Notes: generated from the sequence alone by a model not told the origin. Shown: positions 1 through 8,567, numbered from the stretch's first letter. The stretch is DNA of 64,000 nucleotides from Streptomyces lomondensis (GCF_014651035.1 NZ_BMWC01000011.1:124001-188000); one strand, 5' to 3'. Numbers and translations: made by a program.

Positions 1-1139
1 AACGCCCAGACGGCCTCGCCGGCCTCCTCGGTGGCGAAGTAGTCCCCCGAGTACAGCGCGTCGAACGTCTCCCGCGCGCTCCGGCCGCCGTGGTCCTCCT
101 CCCACAGCCACTCCGCGTACGTCGCGAAGCCCTCGTTGAGCCACATGTCCCGCCAGCTCTTCGGCGAGACGGAGTCGCCGTACCACTGGTGGGCGAGTTC
201 GTGGACGAGGAGGGTCATGCCGGGGGCGCCGGGGAAGACGGGGCGGTTCTGGGTCTCCAGGGCGTAGCCGAGGTCGGCAGCGCGGTCGACGATCGCGCCG
301 GTGGAGGAGAAGGGGTACGGCCCGAACCGCCGCTCCGCCCAGCGCAGCACCTCGGGGATCCGCTCCAGCACCGGCCGGCTCGCCGCCGCCTCCACCGGGT
401 CGACGGCCGTGTACACGGGCAGTCCGCCCCCGGCTCTGGAACGGCTGATGTCGAAGCGGCCGATCGCGAGCGTGGCGAGGTAGCTCGCCATCGGCTCGCC
501 GGTGCGCCACACGAACGTCGTACGGCTCCTCGCGGTCGTCTCGCTCCGCAACTCCCCGTTGGACACCGCCCGCAGCCCCCGCGGCACGCTCACCGTCAGG
601 TCGTACGCCGCCTTGTCGGAGGGGTGGTGGTTGCCGGGGAACCACGTCATCGACCCGGTCGGCTCGCCGAGCGCGAGCACCCCGTCCGAGGTGCGCAGCC
701 AGCCCTCCCGGGAGCCGTCCGGGTCGGTGACGGTCTCGGGGGCGCCGGAGTAGCGGACGGTCACGCGGAACGTGTCGTCCCGGTCGATGTCGCCGTGCGG
801 CCGGACGGTGAGCTCCTGCCCGGCGCGGTTCCAGCGGGCGGTCTCACCGCCGACGGTGACCTTCTCGACCTCCATGCCGAGCAGGTCGAGGTTGAAGGCG
901 GAGAGGTCCTGCGTGGCCCGTGCGGTGAGGGTGGCCGTGCCGGTGAGGCGGTGGGCGTCCGGGTCGTAGGCGAGGCGCAGGCCGTAGTGGCTGACGTCGT
1001 AGCCGCCGTTGCCCGCCTTCGGGAAGTACGGGTCGCGTACGCCCGAGCCGCCCGGGGTGCCGTGCACTCCGCCGCCGCACGCGGTGAGGGTGAGGACGGG
1101 GGCGAGCAGGGCGGGGACGAGACGTACAGATCGGGCCAC
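1..1139 (-). CDS. Secreted M1-family metallopeptidase (lipoprotein), C-terminus outside window
   Basis: Zinc aminopeptidase of the M1 (gluzincin) family, trimming N-terminal residues from peptides outside the cell. The GTG start at 1139 opens a short signal peptide ending in lipobox LTAC, so the mature protein should be lipid-anchored. An N-terminal beta-rich domain follows (about residues 40-240). The zinc site is complete: HELAH at residues 313-317 and, after the usual 18-residue spacing, the glutamate of LNEGFATY at 336. About 379 residues are visible and the protein runs off the window, so the C-terminal part is unseen. It is divergent from the gene at 1177 with only 37 bp between starts. 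Family assignment is firm; substrate is unknown. Confidence 0.93.
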   Translation of the reverse strand, partial: MARSVRLVPALLAPVLTLTACGGGVHGTPGGSGVRDPYFPKAGNGGYDVSHYGLRLAYDPDAHRLTGTATLTARATQDLSAFNLDLLGMEVEKVTVGGETARWNRAGQELTVRPHGDIDRDDTFRVTVRYSGAPETVTDPDGSREGWLRTSDGVLALGEPTGSMTWFPGNHHPSDKAAYDLTVSVPRGLRAVSNGELRSETTARSRTTFVWRTGEPMASYLATLAIGRFDISRSRAGGGLPVYTAVDPVEAAASRPVLERIPEVLRWAERRFGPYPFSSTGAIVDRAADLGYALETQNRPVFPGAPGMTLLVHELAHQWYGDSVSPKSWRDMWLNEGFATYAEWLWEEDHGGRSARETFDALYSGDYFATEEAGEAVWA

Positions 1140-1159
1140 GCTCGCGATCCTACGATCGC

Positions 1160-1173
1160 GTGACACCATCACC
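1160..1173 (+). repeat. GTGACACCATCACC repeat, copy 1
   Basis: A 14-nt sequence with a short dyad (GTGA, five bases, TCAC) in the 37-bp divergent gap between the M1 peptidase and the gene at 1177. An identical copy lies at 1695-1708 ahead of the next gene. It could be an operator for an unknown regulator; no regulator is identified. Confidence 0.4.
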
Positions 1174-1176
1174 TCC

Positions 1177-1677
1177 GTGCTCGACATCGGCTACGCCCTC
1201 TCCAACCGCTTCCCGGACCCGCCCCAGACCGACTACCGCCGCGCGGACGTCCGCGCCCTGCGGCACGACCTGTTCTGCGGTGACGTCTACCTGGCGGACA
1301 CCAGGACCGACCACGAGGTGTCCACAGCCTGGGGATGGGTGCCGGTGCTCGACTTCGCGTGGGCGCTGTGCGACATCGTGGAGCGCATCGACCGCGACCC
1401 GGCGGGCTCCCGGGCGTCCCGGCCGCAGCGGGCGGAGCTGGACTTCACCGAGTCGACCGACCGGATGCTCTTCGAGCGCCGCTTCGGGTGGGTGGACATC
1501 GAGGCCGACTGGATGCGCGCGGAGGAGCCCCCGCTCACCGTCTCCCACGCCGAACTGCGCCGCGAGGCCCGGGACTTCCTGCACGACCTGATCGCCGACC
1601 TGACCGACCTGCACGACGACCTCGCGGAGAACCCGGCGATCTGGACCCTCCAGGCCCGGTTCCCCAGGGTCCCGTAA
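1177..1677 (+). CDS. Conserved hypothetical protein, 166 aa
   Basis: Cytoplasmic protein of unknown function; no signal peptide or membrane segment. The sequence is rich in Asp, Arg and Trp, with an acidic helical C-terminal part (about residues 120-160). GTG at 1177 was chosen because it leaves a divergent promoter gap with the peptidase gene; an upstream extension would overlap that gene. It looks like a uniform Streptomyces protein of the DUF7878 kind, but that family name is from memory and unverified. Confidence 0.7.
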   Translation: MLDIGYALSNRFPDPPQTDYRRADVRALRHDLFCGDVYLADTRTDHEVSTAWGWVPVLDFAWALCDIVERIDRDPAGSRASRPQRAELDFTESTDRMLFERRFGWVDIEADWMRAEEPPLTVSHAELRREARDFLHDLIADLTDLHDDLAENPAIWTLQARFPRVP

Positions 1678-1694
1678 CGAGCGTCGACGGCACG

Positions 1695-1708
1695 GTGACA
1701 CCATCACC
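1695..1708 (+). repeat. GTGACACCATCACC repeat, copy 2
   Basis: Exact second copy of the 14-nt dyad at 1160-1173, about 36 bp ahead of the start codon of the gene at 1744. Two identical copies, each upstream of a start, suggest a shared regulatory site. Confidence 0.4.
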
Positions 1709-1743
1709 CGTGATCGATACCTGACACGGGGAGAAGCAGGAGC

Positions 1744-2400
1744 ATGGCGCAGGGGCGTGTGACCTACCGGCTGGACTACCGGGTGCATCCACCGGCCCTC
1801 GTGGGCGACGGCGGACCGGGCCAGGGCACCTCCGCCCGGCTCTGCCGGGACCCCGACAGCCCCGCGCCGGACCGGCTCCGCTCCCTGCGGGCCTTCCACC
1901 TGCGCGCCGAGGACGGAGCGCCGGTCGCCCGCGTGGTCACGGAGCAGGCCCTGGGTTCACGGCTGAGCGGGCGCCCGGCGGTGTACCACGTCCTTGATCC
2001 CTACGGTGCGCCGCTCGGGCGGATCACGCTGCGGCGCCGCCGCGCCTTCCGCTGGGGCCGCAGACGCTGGACCGTCGAGCCCGTCGCCGGACCCGTCCTC
2101 CAGGGCTACCAGGGCCGACTGGTGTGGTGGGTGCTGTGGTGGCCCTTCGGCCTGCCGGTCTATCTGCTGTTCCTCCTCTGGGTCCTCATGGCGGAGGCCG
2201 ACGACGGCTTCCGCCCGCCGCGGCGCATCATCTGGCGCGACCCCGCACGCCGCGCCCACCTCGTCTTCCGCGCGGTGGCCGAGGACTACCGGCTGCTGAG
2301 CCAGGACCTGGACCCGCGTCTGATCAACGCCCTCATCGCACTGCACCAGTCCTACGACTGCCCGGAGGAGGCGGGGACGGGAGGCTGGTACGGAGGGTGA
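1744..2400 (+). CDS. Hypothetical protein with one hydrophobic segment, 218 aa
   Basis: Unknown function. The N-terminal 115 residues are polar and Arg-rich. A Trp/Leu-rich hydrophobic stretch at about 127-150 could be a membrane segment, and the C-terminal tail is soluble. The first half resembles a scramblase-like fold only superficially, so no role is assigned. The start ATG has a GGGGAG/AGGAG-rich leader directly before it. Confidence 0.65.
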   Translation: MAQGRVTYRLDYRVHPPALVGDGGPGQGTSARLCRDPDSPAPDRLRSLRAFHLRAEDGAPVARVVTEQALGSRLSGRPAVYHVLDPYGAPLGRITLRRRRAFRWGRRRWTVEPVAGPVLQGYQGRLVWWVLWWPFGLPVYLLFLLWVLMAEADDGFRPPRRIIWRDPARRAHLVFRAVAEDYRLLSQDLDPRLINALIALHQSYDCPEEAGTGGWYGG

Positions 2401-2413
2401 AACCCGCTCACGC

Positions 2414-3091
2414 TCACCCCTCCACCCTGATCCCCCACTGCGCCGCCAGCACCGGCGCCAGGTCCAGCAGCTGCGCCGTACTGATCACCGCCCCCGAAAG
2501 CCGGTCCAGACCCCGGCTGATCTCCAGCGACGCGGCCCCGCGCAGGTCGACGTCCACGAGGGTCGCCGCGTGCAGGTCGGCGCCCTTCAGCGCGCAGTCC
2601 ACGAACTCCACCCGCTCCAGGCGGGCGCCGCCGAAGTCCGGCTCGACGAGGACGCAGCCCTCGAAGACGACGTCTCTGAGCCGGGCCGTGCGCAGGTTCA
2701 GATAGTCGATCTTGCCGCCGCGGATCAGCACCCGCTCCAGCACCGCCCCGTGCAGCTGCGGTCCGCCGAGGCGGGCGTCGGTCAGCTCCACGTCCCGCAG
2801 GGTCGCCTCGGCGAGGTCCGTGCCGACGCCCCGGACGCCGCTGAGGGTCGCATCGAGGACCCGGGCGTGCCGCAGCCGGGTCTCGTCCAGCGCGCAGCCC
2901 GTCAGCGCGCAGTCCATGAAGCGGGCGCCCGACCCGTCCTGCCCGGTGAGGTCCGCGTCCCGGAACTCCAGCCCGTCGTAGTCCCCGTCCGGCTCCAGCC
3001 CCCCGCCCTCGTACGGCTCCAGCGCGGGCAGCCGCACCTCCGGTCGCCGCGCGCCCTTCACTCCCGTACCGCCCGCCGCTCTCCTCGCCAT
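2414..3091 (-). CDS. Pentapeptide repeat protein
   Basis: 225-residue protein built of pentapeptide repeats of the A(D/N)LXX type from about residue 35 to 195, seen as recurring phrases such as FRDADL, FMDCAL, LRDVEL and LKGADL. These fold into a right-handed quadrilateral beta helix. Some relatives (Qnr, MfpA) mimic DNA and protect gyrase, but most are uncharacterised, so no function is inferred. The start at ATG 3091 was preferred over an upstream in-frame ATG at 3139 because the upstream residues are not repeat-like and a G-rich leader precedes 3091. It converges on the gene at 1744. Confidence 0.88.
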   Translation of the reverse strand: MARRAAGGTGVKGARRPEVRLPALEPYEGGGLEPDGDYDGLEFRDADLTGQDGSGARFMDCALTGCALDETRLRHARVLDATLSGVRGVGTDLAEATLRDVELTDARLGGPQLHGAVLERVLIRGGKIDYLNLRTARLRDVVFEGCVLVEPDFGGARLERVEFVDCALKGADLHAATLVDVDLRGAASLEISRGLDRLSGAVISTAQLLDLAPVLAAQWGIRVEG

Positions 3092-3223
3092 GCCCCCATG
3101 CTGCACCCCACCACTGACAACAGGCCTTGACCTGCACAAACACCCTCGATGTCACATTCCGGCGCCCCCGACCGGTCGTACTCCCAGAAGGCCACCACGA
3201 CGACCGCAGGGAGACCCCCAGCC

Positions 3224-4384
3224 ATGCACCGCATCACCGTGATCGGCGGCGGCTTCGCCGGACTGACCGCGGCCATCACCGCTGCCGAGGCCGGCGCCAA
3301 GGTCACCGTCCACGAGGCCCACCACACGCTCGGCGGCCGGGCCCGCACCACCGAGGGCCCCTACCGCACGAACGAGGGCCCGCATGCCCTCTACAACGGC
3401 GGCCCGCACTGGGCCTGGCTCCGGCAGCGCGACCTCATCGGCCCGCTCGCCCCGATCCCGCCCCTGGAGGCGGCCCGGCTGCGGCTGCGGCACCACGGCG
3501 TGCTGCGCCGCACCCCGCCCTTCCCGATGCTGAAGCTGCTGCGCCGGACCGCCGAACAGGCGCCCATGGACGTCGACTTCCTCACCTGGGCGACCGCCAT
3601 CGCGGGCGAGGAGGGGGCCCGGGCCGCCGCGCACTACTCCGCCGTCGCCCTCTTCCACCACGACCCTGGATCCCTGTCGGCCGCGTTCGTGCAGGAGCGC
3701 CTGCGCCGCGCCACCAAGCTGCCGCCCGAGGCGCACTACCCGCGCGGCGGCTGGGCGAGCCTCATCGACCGCATGGCCGCCCGCGCCTGGAACCTGGGCG
3801 TGCGGATGGAGACCCTGTCACGCATCGACACGCTCCCCACCGACACACCGGTCGTCGTCGCCACCTCCCTCGACGCCGCCCGGCGGCTGCTCGGCGACGA
3901 CTCGCTGAGCTGGCCGAGCGGCCGTACCGTCCTCGTCGACCTCGCCGTGCGCACCCGGCGCGGGGACGCCTTCGCGGTCTCCGACCTCGACGCGCCCGGC
4001 TGGCTGGAACGGTTCACCGCCCAGGACCGCAGCCTCGCCCCCGCTGGGGAGCAGTTGATCCAGGGCCAGATCCCCATCGCCCCGCACGAGTCCAAGGCCG
4101 ACGGCACCGCCCGCGCCGAGCAGCTGCTCGACCTGGGCTTCCCGGGCTGGCGCGAGCGCGTCACCTGGCGGCGCGAGGCCGTGGCGCACGGCCGTACGGG
4201 CGCGGTCGACCTGCCCGGCACCAGCTGGCGCGACCGGCCGGCCGTGGACCGGGGCGACGGTGTCTACCTCGCCGGCGACCAGGTGGCGGCCCCCGGCGTG
4301 CTGTCGGAGGTCTCCTTCAACAGCGCCCTGACGGCGGTGTCCCTGGCCCTCGGCCGACGGGAGCTTGACCTCAAGCAAGCTTGA
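3224..4384 (+). CDS. FAD-dependent amine oxidase/phytoene desaturase-like oxidoreductase
   Basis: 386-residue flavoprotein. The N-terminus has the dinucleotide-binding Rossmann motif IGGGFAGL (residues 7-14), an acidic residue after the second strand (KVTVHE) and the GGRA motif (LGGRART) typical of amine oxidase and carotenoid-desaturase families. The C-terminus has the second FAD contact, GVYLAGDQVAAPG. Substrate unknown. The ATG at 3224 has a GGGAG ribosome site at about 3209. Its stop codon (4382-4384) lies inside the SoxR box that serves the next gene. Confidence 0.85.
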   Translation: MHRITVIGGGFAGLTAAITAAEAGAKVTVHEAHHTLGGRARTTEGPYRTNEGPHALYNGGPHWAWLRQRDLIGPLAPIPPLEAARLRLRHHGVLRRTPPFPMLKLLRRTAEQAPMDVDFLTWATAIAGEEGARAAAHYSAVALFHHDPGSLSAAFVQERLRRATKLPPEAHYPRGGWASLIDRMAARAWNLGVRMETLSRIDTLPTDTPVVVATSLDAARRLLGDDSLSWPSGRTVLVDLAVRTRRGDAFAVSDLDAPGWLERFTAQDRSLAPAGEQLIQGQIPIAPHESKADGTARAEQLLDLGFPGWRERVTWRREAVAHGRTGAVDLPGTSWRDRPAVDRGDGVYLAGDQVAAPGVLSEVSFNSALTAVSLALGRRELDLKQA

Positions 4385-4386
4385 GG
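4369..4386 (+). promoter_or_regulatory. SoxR box
   Basis: The 18-bp palindrome CCTCAAGCAAGCTTGAGG has perfect 7-bp arms and matches the known SoxR box (CCTCAAG, four bases, CTTGAGG). A TTGACC -35 hexamer at 4365-4370 overlaps its left edge, and an A-rich -10-like stretch lies about 19 bp downstream, the long spacer typical of MerR-family promoters. It overlaps the 3' end of the upstream gene and lies about 97 bp before the quinone oxidoreductase. In S. coelicolor an orthologous-looking oxidoreductase gene (SCO4266, from memory) is a known SoxR target. Confidence 0.92.
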
Positions 4387-4482
4387 TTGAAAGCTGGGGC
4401 GCAGACCACGGCAACGCGCGGACCACGAGACACCGCACAGCCCACGACACCGCGCAGCCCATGACCCCGCGAGGAGCCCCAT

Positions 4483-5463
4483 ATGCACGCCATCCGCCTG
4501 CACGCCTTCGGCCCGGCCGAGAACCTCACCTACGAGCAGGTCGAGGACCCCCGCCCGGGCCCCGGCCAGGTCCGTGTCGCCGTCCGGGCGGCGGGCGTCC
4601 ACCTCCTGGACACGGCCCTGCGCGAGGGCATGCAGGGGCCCGCGCCCGAGCCGACGCCCCTGCCCACCATCCCCGGCCGCGAGGTCGCCGGGGTCGTCGA
4701 GTCCCTGGGCGAGGGCGTCGCCGGCCTGTGGCTCGGCAAGCGGGTCGTCGCCCACCTCGGCTTCGCCCCCGGAGGCTACGCCGAGCTGGCCGTCACCGCA
4801 GTCGAACGGCTGCACGAGATCCCGGAGAACCTCGACTTCGCCGAGGCCGTCGCTATGATCGGCACGGGCCGTACGACGATGGGGATCCTCCAGTTCGCCG
4901 ACCTCGGCCCCGACTCGGTCGCCGTCGTCCCCGCCGCCGCGGGCGGCATCGGCACCCTCCTCGTGCAGTACGCCAAGAACGCCGGAGCCACCGTCGTCGG
5001 CCTCGCGGGCGGGCCGGAGAAGGTCGCCCGCGTCCAGGCCAACGGCGCCGATCTCGCCGTCGACTACACGGACCCCGGCTGGCCGGCGAAGGTCCGCGCC
5101 CACCTCGGCGGCCGGACCGCCACCGTCGTCTTCGACGGCGTCGGCGGCGACGCGGCCCGCGAGGCCGTCGCCCTGCTCGGCCCCGGCGGGAAGCACATCG
5201 TCTTCGGCTGGTCCGGCGAGGGCCTCCACGACGGCGAGCCCTACCTCGTCGACGGCGTCTCCGAGCAGGTCCTCGGCCCGGTCATGCTCCAGAAGGCCGG
5301 CGGCCCCGACCCCGTCCGCACCCTCGAACTGCGCGCCCTCACCGAGGCCGCCGCCGGCCGGCTCACCCCGGCCGTCCACCGCTTCCCCCTCGCCCAGGCC
5401 GCGGCCGCGCACCGCGCGCTGGAGACCCGGGGCACGACGGGAAAGGTGGTCCTGGAACCGTGA
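4483..5463 (+). CDS. NADPH:quinone oxidoreductase-like, MDR superfamily (SoxR-controlled)
   Basis: 326-residue medium-chain dehydrogenase/reductase. It has an N-terminal GroES-like domain (about 1-120) with PGREVAGVVESLGEGV, and a Rossmann domain with the AAAGGIG nucleotide-binding motif near residue 152. The zinc ligands of true alcohol dehydrogenases are absent, which places it with QOR/zeta-crystallin enzymes that reduce quinones with NADPH. A SoxR box directly upstream implies induction by redox-active compounds such as quinones, phenazines or actinorhodin-like pigments. Confidence 0.9.
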   Translation: MHAIRLHAFGPAENLTYEQVEDPRPGPGQVRVAVRAAGVHLLDTALREGMQGPAPEPTPLPTIPGREVAGVVESLGEGVAGLWLGKRVVAHLGFAPGGYAELAVTAVERLHEIPENLDFAEAVAMIGTGRTTMGILQFADLGPDSVAVVPAAAGGIGTLLVQYAKNAGATVVGLAGGPEKVARVQANGADLAVDYTDPGWPAKVRAHLGGRTATVVFDGVGGDAAREAVALLGPGGKHIVFGWSGEGLHDGEPYLVDGVSEQVLGPVMLQKAGGPDPVRTLELRALTEAAAGRLTPAVHRFPLAQAAAAHRALETRGTTGKVVLEP

Positions 5464-5513
5464 CGCCCCGCCCCGGATAAATCGCATGCTCAGCCCGCCC
5501 CGCCCCCACTACC

Positions 5514-6431
5514 GTGCCAAGGGTGATCGACATCCCCCGGGAACTGGCGGCATCACAGGAGAAGTTCAACGGCGAGGCGGGCCGCGCCTTCATCGCCGGG
5601 CTGCCGGACCTGACGGCCGGCTTCCTCGACCGCTGGGAACTGGAACCCGACGGACCACCCATGCACGGCGTCTCCGCCCTGGTCCTCCCGGTCCTGTGCC
5701 GCGACGGCACCCCAGCGGTCCTCAAACTCCAGATCCTCGACGAGGAGAGCGAAGGCGAACCGGTCGCCCTGCGCGTCTGGGACGGCGACGGGGCCGTCCG
5801 CCTCCTCGACCACGACGAGCCCACCGGCACGATGCTGCTGGAACGCCTCGACGAGACCCGCATGCTGTCCTACGTCCCGGACCCCCACCAGGCCGTCGTC
5901 ACCATCGCGGAGCTCCTCGCCCACCTCACCTCCTTCCCCGCCCCGCCCGGCATGCGGCGCCTCGGCGACATCGCCCGGGCCATGCTCGACCAGACACCCT
6001 GGGCACTCGACCGCATCCCCGACCCCGAGGCCCGCCGCCTGTTCGCCGACTGCGCCGCCGCCGTACGCGAGGTCGTCGACGAACCGGGCGACCGGCTCCT
6101 CCACTGGGACCTCCACGACGAGAACGTCCTCGCCTCCGACCGCGCCCCCTGGCTCGCCATCGACCCCAAGCCCCTGGCAGGCGACCCCGGCTTCGAACTC
6201 TGGCCGGCCCTCGCCAACCGCTACGACCCCGACGACATCCTCTGGCGCTTCGACGCCATGACCGACATCCTCGCCCTGGACCGCGCCCGCGCCCACGCCT
6301 GGACCCTCGGCCGCCTCCTCCAGAACGCCCTGTGGGAGATCGAGGACGGCCGGCCCCTGGACACCGACCAGCTGGAAATCGCCCGCCGCCTGAAAAGGCC
6401 GAGGTCCGGAGCGGGCCGGCCTGGGCGATGA
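5514..6431 (+). CDS. Aminoglycoside 6-phosphotransferase-like protein (APH(6)/streptomycin kinase type)
   Basis: 305-residue kinase-fold protein. The catalytic loop HWDLHDEN spans residues 197-204 (catalytic Asp199, Asn204) and the metal-binding D217PK follows. The N-terminal part has the ATP-lobe lysine (AVLKLQ) and a conserved Glu. This pattern fits streptomycin 6-kinase relatives, widespread in Streptomyces and often not true resistance enzymes. GTG 5514 or 5523 can start it; TACCGT at 5510-5515 resembles a -10, so 5523 as a leaderless start is possible. The stop codon touches the left tRNA-derived att copy, and the Arg/Gly-rich last residues may have been altered by that insertion. Confidence 0.83.
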   Translation: MPRVIDIPRELAASQEKFNGEAGRAFIAGLPDLTAGFLDRWELEPDGPPMHGVSALVLPVLCRDGTPAVLKLQILDEESEGEPVALRVWDGDGAVRLLDHDEPTGTMLLERLDETRMLSYVPDPHQAVVTIAELLAHLTSFPAPPGMRRLGDIARAMLDQTPWALDRIPDPEARRLFADCAAAVREVVDEPGDRLLHWDLHDENVLASDRAPWLAIDPKPLAGDPGFELWPALANRYDPDDILWRFDAMTDILALDRARAHAWTLGRLLQNALWEIEDGRPLDTDQLEIARRLKRPRSGAGRPGR

Positions 6432-6473
6432 AGAGGCCCCTGTCGGATTCGAATCGACGGCCTACGCATAACA
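6432..6473 (-). repeat. Left att-like copy of tRNA-Thr 3' part
   Basis: 42 bp matching 38 positions of the tRNA-Thr gene segment 8613-8654 (discriminator base, acceptor 3' strand, T arm, variable region and anticodon arm up to the anticodon), in the same orientation. The mismatches are at 6436, 6454, 6460 and 6470. A partial tRNA copy bounding foreign-looking DNA is the classic footprint of site-specific integration of an actinomycete integrative element. The 5' half of the tRNA is missing, so no functional tRNA is made from it. Confidence 0.88.
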
Positions 6474-6601
6474 CGGGCCCAGGATCACCGCAAATGTCAC
6501 ATGTATACCCTCGGCAGGATTCACATATGCGGTTCTCCCCCGTGCAGGAAACTGCGCTCCGCGGCAGAGTATCTGATGCGGAGCGCAGTCGTTCCTGATG
6601 C

Positions 6602-7108
6602 CTACTTGGCTAGTTCATCGATCCGCCAACCAATGATTCCGGATGATCCCGCAAGTCCATCGACATCGATCTCGATTTGCGCCGTGACATCCGTAATACG
6701 TTGACGGACTGGGACACTGTCGCATGCCACGGTCTGCCGCTCTGGACGTTTCATGGTCACAGTGAGGCGGACCTCCCCTACCCCTGAGCAGACAACAGCA
6801 AGCGTGTAGGACTTGCCGCTCGACAGGACCGGGCGGTGATGGATTCCGTCGCTTACGCGCTCCAATCCCGACTGTACGAACAGGTCGCCAAGTTCGTCGA
6901 TTTCTACAATCCCTAGCGCCTCTTCCGCCCGCTTCTCGAGAACCTTCCTCTGGCCACTTGTCGCAGAGGGGGAAGCGCTGGGTTTGGGATTCTTTGACGG
7001 CCCGCCGTTATCCTCAGACTCGCCACTGCATCCAACGAGGAAGGCAGCAGAAAGGATCGGGACGAGGAGGGTAGCACCGCGGCGCGTGAACCAATTTCCG
7101 TAGATCAT
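6602..7108 (-). CDS. Putative lipoprotein, 168 aa
   Basis: Signal peptide with lipobox LVGC (Cys about residue 27), then a Ser/Pro/Asn-rich linker and a globular domain of about 100 residues with two cysteines (VVCSG, VACDS) that may form a disulfide. Unknown function. Its ATG (7108-7106) overlaps the TGA of the preceding gene (7107-7105) as ATGA, so the two are probably translationally coupled. Base composition is clearly less GC-rich than the chromosome, consistent with cargo of the integrated element. Confidence 0.78.
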   Translation of the reverse strand: MIYGNWFTRRGATLLVPILSAAFLVGCSGESEDNGGPSKNPKPSASPSATSGQRKVLEKRAEEALGIVEIDELGDLFVQSGLERVSDGIHHRPVLSSGKSYTLAVVCSGVGEVRLTVTMKRPERQTVACDSVPVRQRITDVTAQIEIDVDGLAGSSGIIGWRIDELAK

Positions 7109-7803
7109 GTCCGAGTTTCCCAGTAACGCCACCCTTCCTCCTTGGTCGGCATCTTCACGCTACCGGACCCAAGCTTCTTCTTGCCGCAGCGGTTGGCACT
7201 AGTTTCGTACTTTACCCAGTTATACTTCTCACCCCAGGAGCCGTACCGCATGTGCCCGTAGTACCCGCTCTTGATGCGTTGGGTGTACTTGTGCCCCGTT
7301 CCAATTCCGAGCTCGCCAACCACCTTGGCGCCAAACTCCGTCTTGGCCTTCGCGAGGAGAACGCCGGCCTCGGCCGAGATGGTCCCGCTCAGCTCAAGGC
7401 TGATCTTGCCGGATTTCGTGACCTCGACCGTCATCGTCCCACCCGGCCCATCCTTGTATGAGGTGCCGTTCCACCAGGACGGGATGTGATAGTTCTTCTT
7501 CCGACCCGAAAGCGCGTACCACTTCTTGTAGGGGTTGTCGCAACGCTGCGTCCCTACATCACCCTCGCCCGTCACTTCTGGCAGAGCGTTGAGCTCCCTC
7601 TCGGCGGCCATCTCTTGGGCCGACATCACAGGCCCCTCGACCGCAGTGCTGCTCGTCTCCTGGGTGACAATTTGATCTGGCGTGACCTCCTCAGGAGGTG
7701 TACCAACCGGCTCCTCAACCGCATAGGAAGTAGCCGTCATTACTGCCCCGAGGGCCAACACTGTGGCCGAAACGAGTAAGCGTCGCACCGGTGCTCTACG
7801 CAA
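7105..7803 (-). CDS. Secreted protein of unknown function
   Basis: 232 residues from a TTG start at 7803, chosen because a strong GGGAGGGG ribosome site lies seven bases ahead and the next residues form a signal peptide (RRAPVRRLLVSATVLALGAV...SYA). The mature part has an acidic Pro/Thr/Glu stretch (about 30-80), then a basic domain rich in Tyr, Trp, Gly and Lys with two cysteines. No family recognised. It is coupled to the lipoprotein gene downstream; both may work at the cell surface. Low GC and position inside the tRNA-bounded element suggest transfer. Confidence 0.75.
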   Translation of the reverse strand: MRRAPVRRLLVSATVLALGAVMTATSYAVEEPVGTPPEEVTPDQIVTQETSSTAVEGPVMSAQEMAAERELNALPEVTGEGDVGTQRCDNPYKKWYALSGRKKNYHIPSWWNGTSYKDGPGGTMTVEVTKSGKISLELSGTISAEAGVLLAKAKTEFGAKVVGELGIGTGHKYTQRIKSGYYGHMRYGSWGEKYNWVKYETSANRCGKKKLGSGSVKMPTKEEGWRYWETRT

Positions 7804-8069
7804 GTGGATTCCCCTCCCTTGCCGCCTGGATTGGCGGGCTGAGAGGAATATATAGCGTGACAGCTGTGACAGTCCGTCGATAGTAGATCTACTGAGGGAA
7901 ACTTGAGGTTGGCGAAGCAGTTGATTCACAGCCTCAGCGGCCTGGCAGTCGCACGGCGGACGGATCCTCGCCCTGCGCATCACCTCCGGCGAGCGCCTGG
8001 TCCGCCGACTGCGACCCGGGGTCGAAGCTTGGGCTAGGCGACGAGCTGAGAAATTGGGAGGGACAGCAC

Positions 8070-8567
8070 GTGTCGCAGCAAGCCAGCCCTCGGGGGCCCT
8101 TTCTTATGATTGCGGACGCTTTGAAGGCCCGGATTGCAGCCGACCCGGACATGACGGAGCTTCCATCCCTGGCTGAGGTCATGCGCGACCACAAGGTCTC
8201 ACGCGGGCTCGCCCTCCGCGCATTCGGCGTGCTGCGGCAGGAGGTGTGGCCGAACCGGCACCGGGTGCGGATGGTGGCGCGTCGTGCGTTCGGGTACTCG
8301 AATCGACCGGCGTCCGCTCGATCAGCGCATCGCCGGCATCATCACGGCTGAAGGGCTCGAAGTGGAAGAAGCCTTCCCGAGCGCTTCCGCGCTGGCCGAC
8401 CGGTTCGGGGTGTCACGCCCCCGAAGGGCAGGTCCCACCTCGCCAAGGCTGCGATGCGCCGCATGGGAGACGCCTTCATGCCCGGCCAGAGACCCGCATC
8501 CGAGACCACAACTGAGACCCAAGACAGCCGCGCGGCCCGCGCCAGGCGCCGCCGCCGTATCCCCTGA
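8070..8567 (+). pseudogene. GntR-type regulator remnant with two HTH modules, three frameshifts
   Basis: The first frame from 8070 gives a winged-helix domain (ADALKARIAADP...SLAEVMRDHKVSRGLALRAFGVLRQE). The sense then passes to a second frame (MAEPAPGADGG, from 8246) and a third (RRPLDQRIAGIITAEG... ALADRFGVSR, from about 8284). It finally returns to the first frame (HLAKAAMRRMGDAF) ending at TGA 8565-8567. Intact relatives on Streptomyces integrative elements are single proteins of about 160 residues with two GntR-like halves. Three frame changes make this a clear pseudogene. Confidence 0.83.

Noticed and set aside
90..1163. Long plus-strand open frame over the M1 peptidase gene
   Set aside because: It is the antisense shadow of a GC-rich gene; the minus strand carries a full M1 zinc motif and lipobox.
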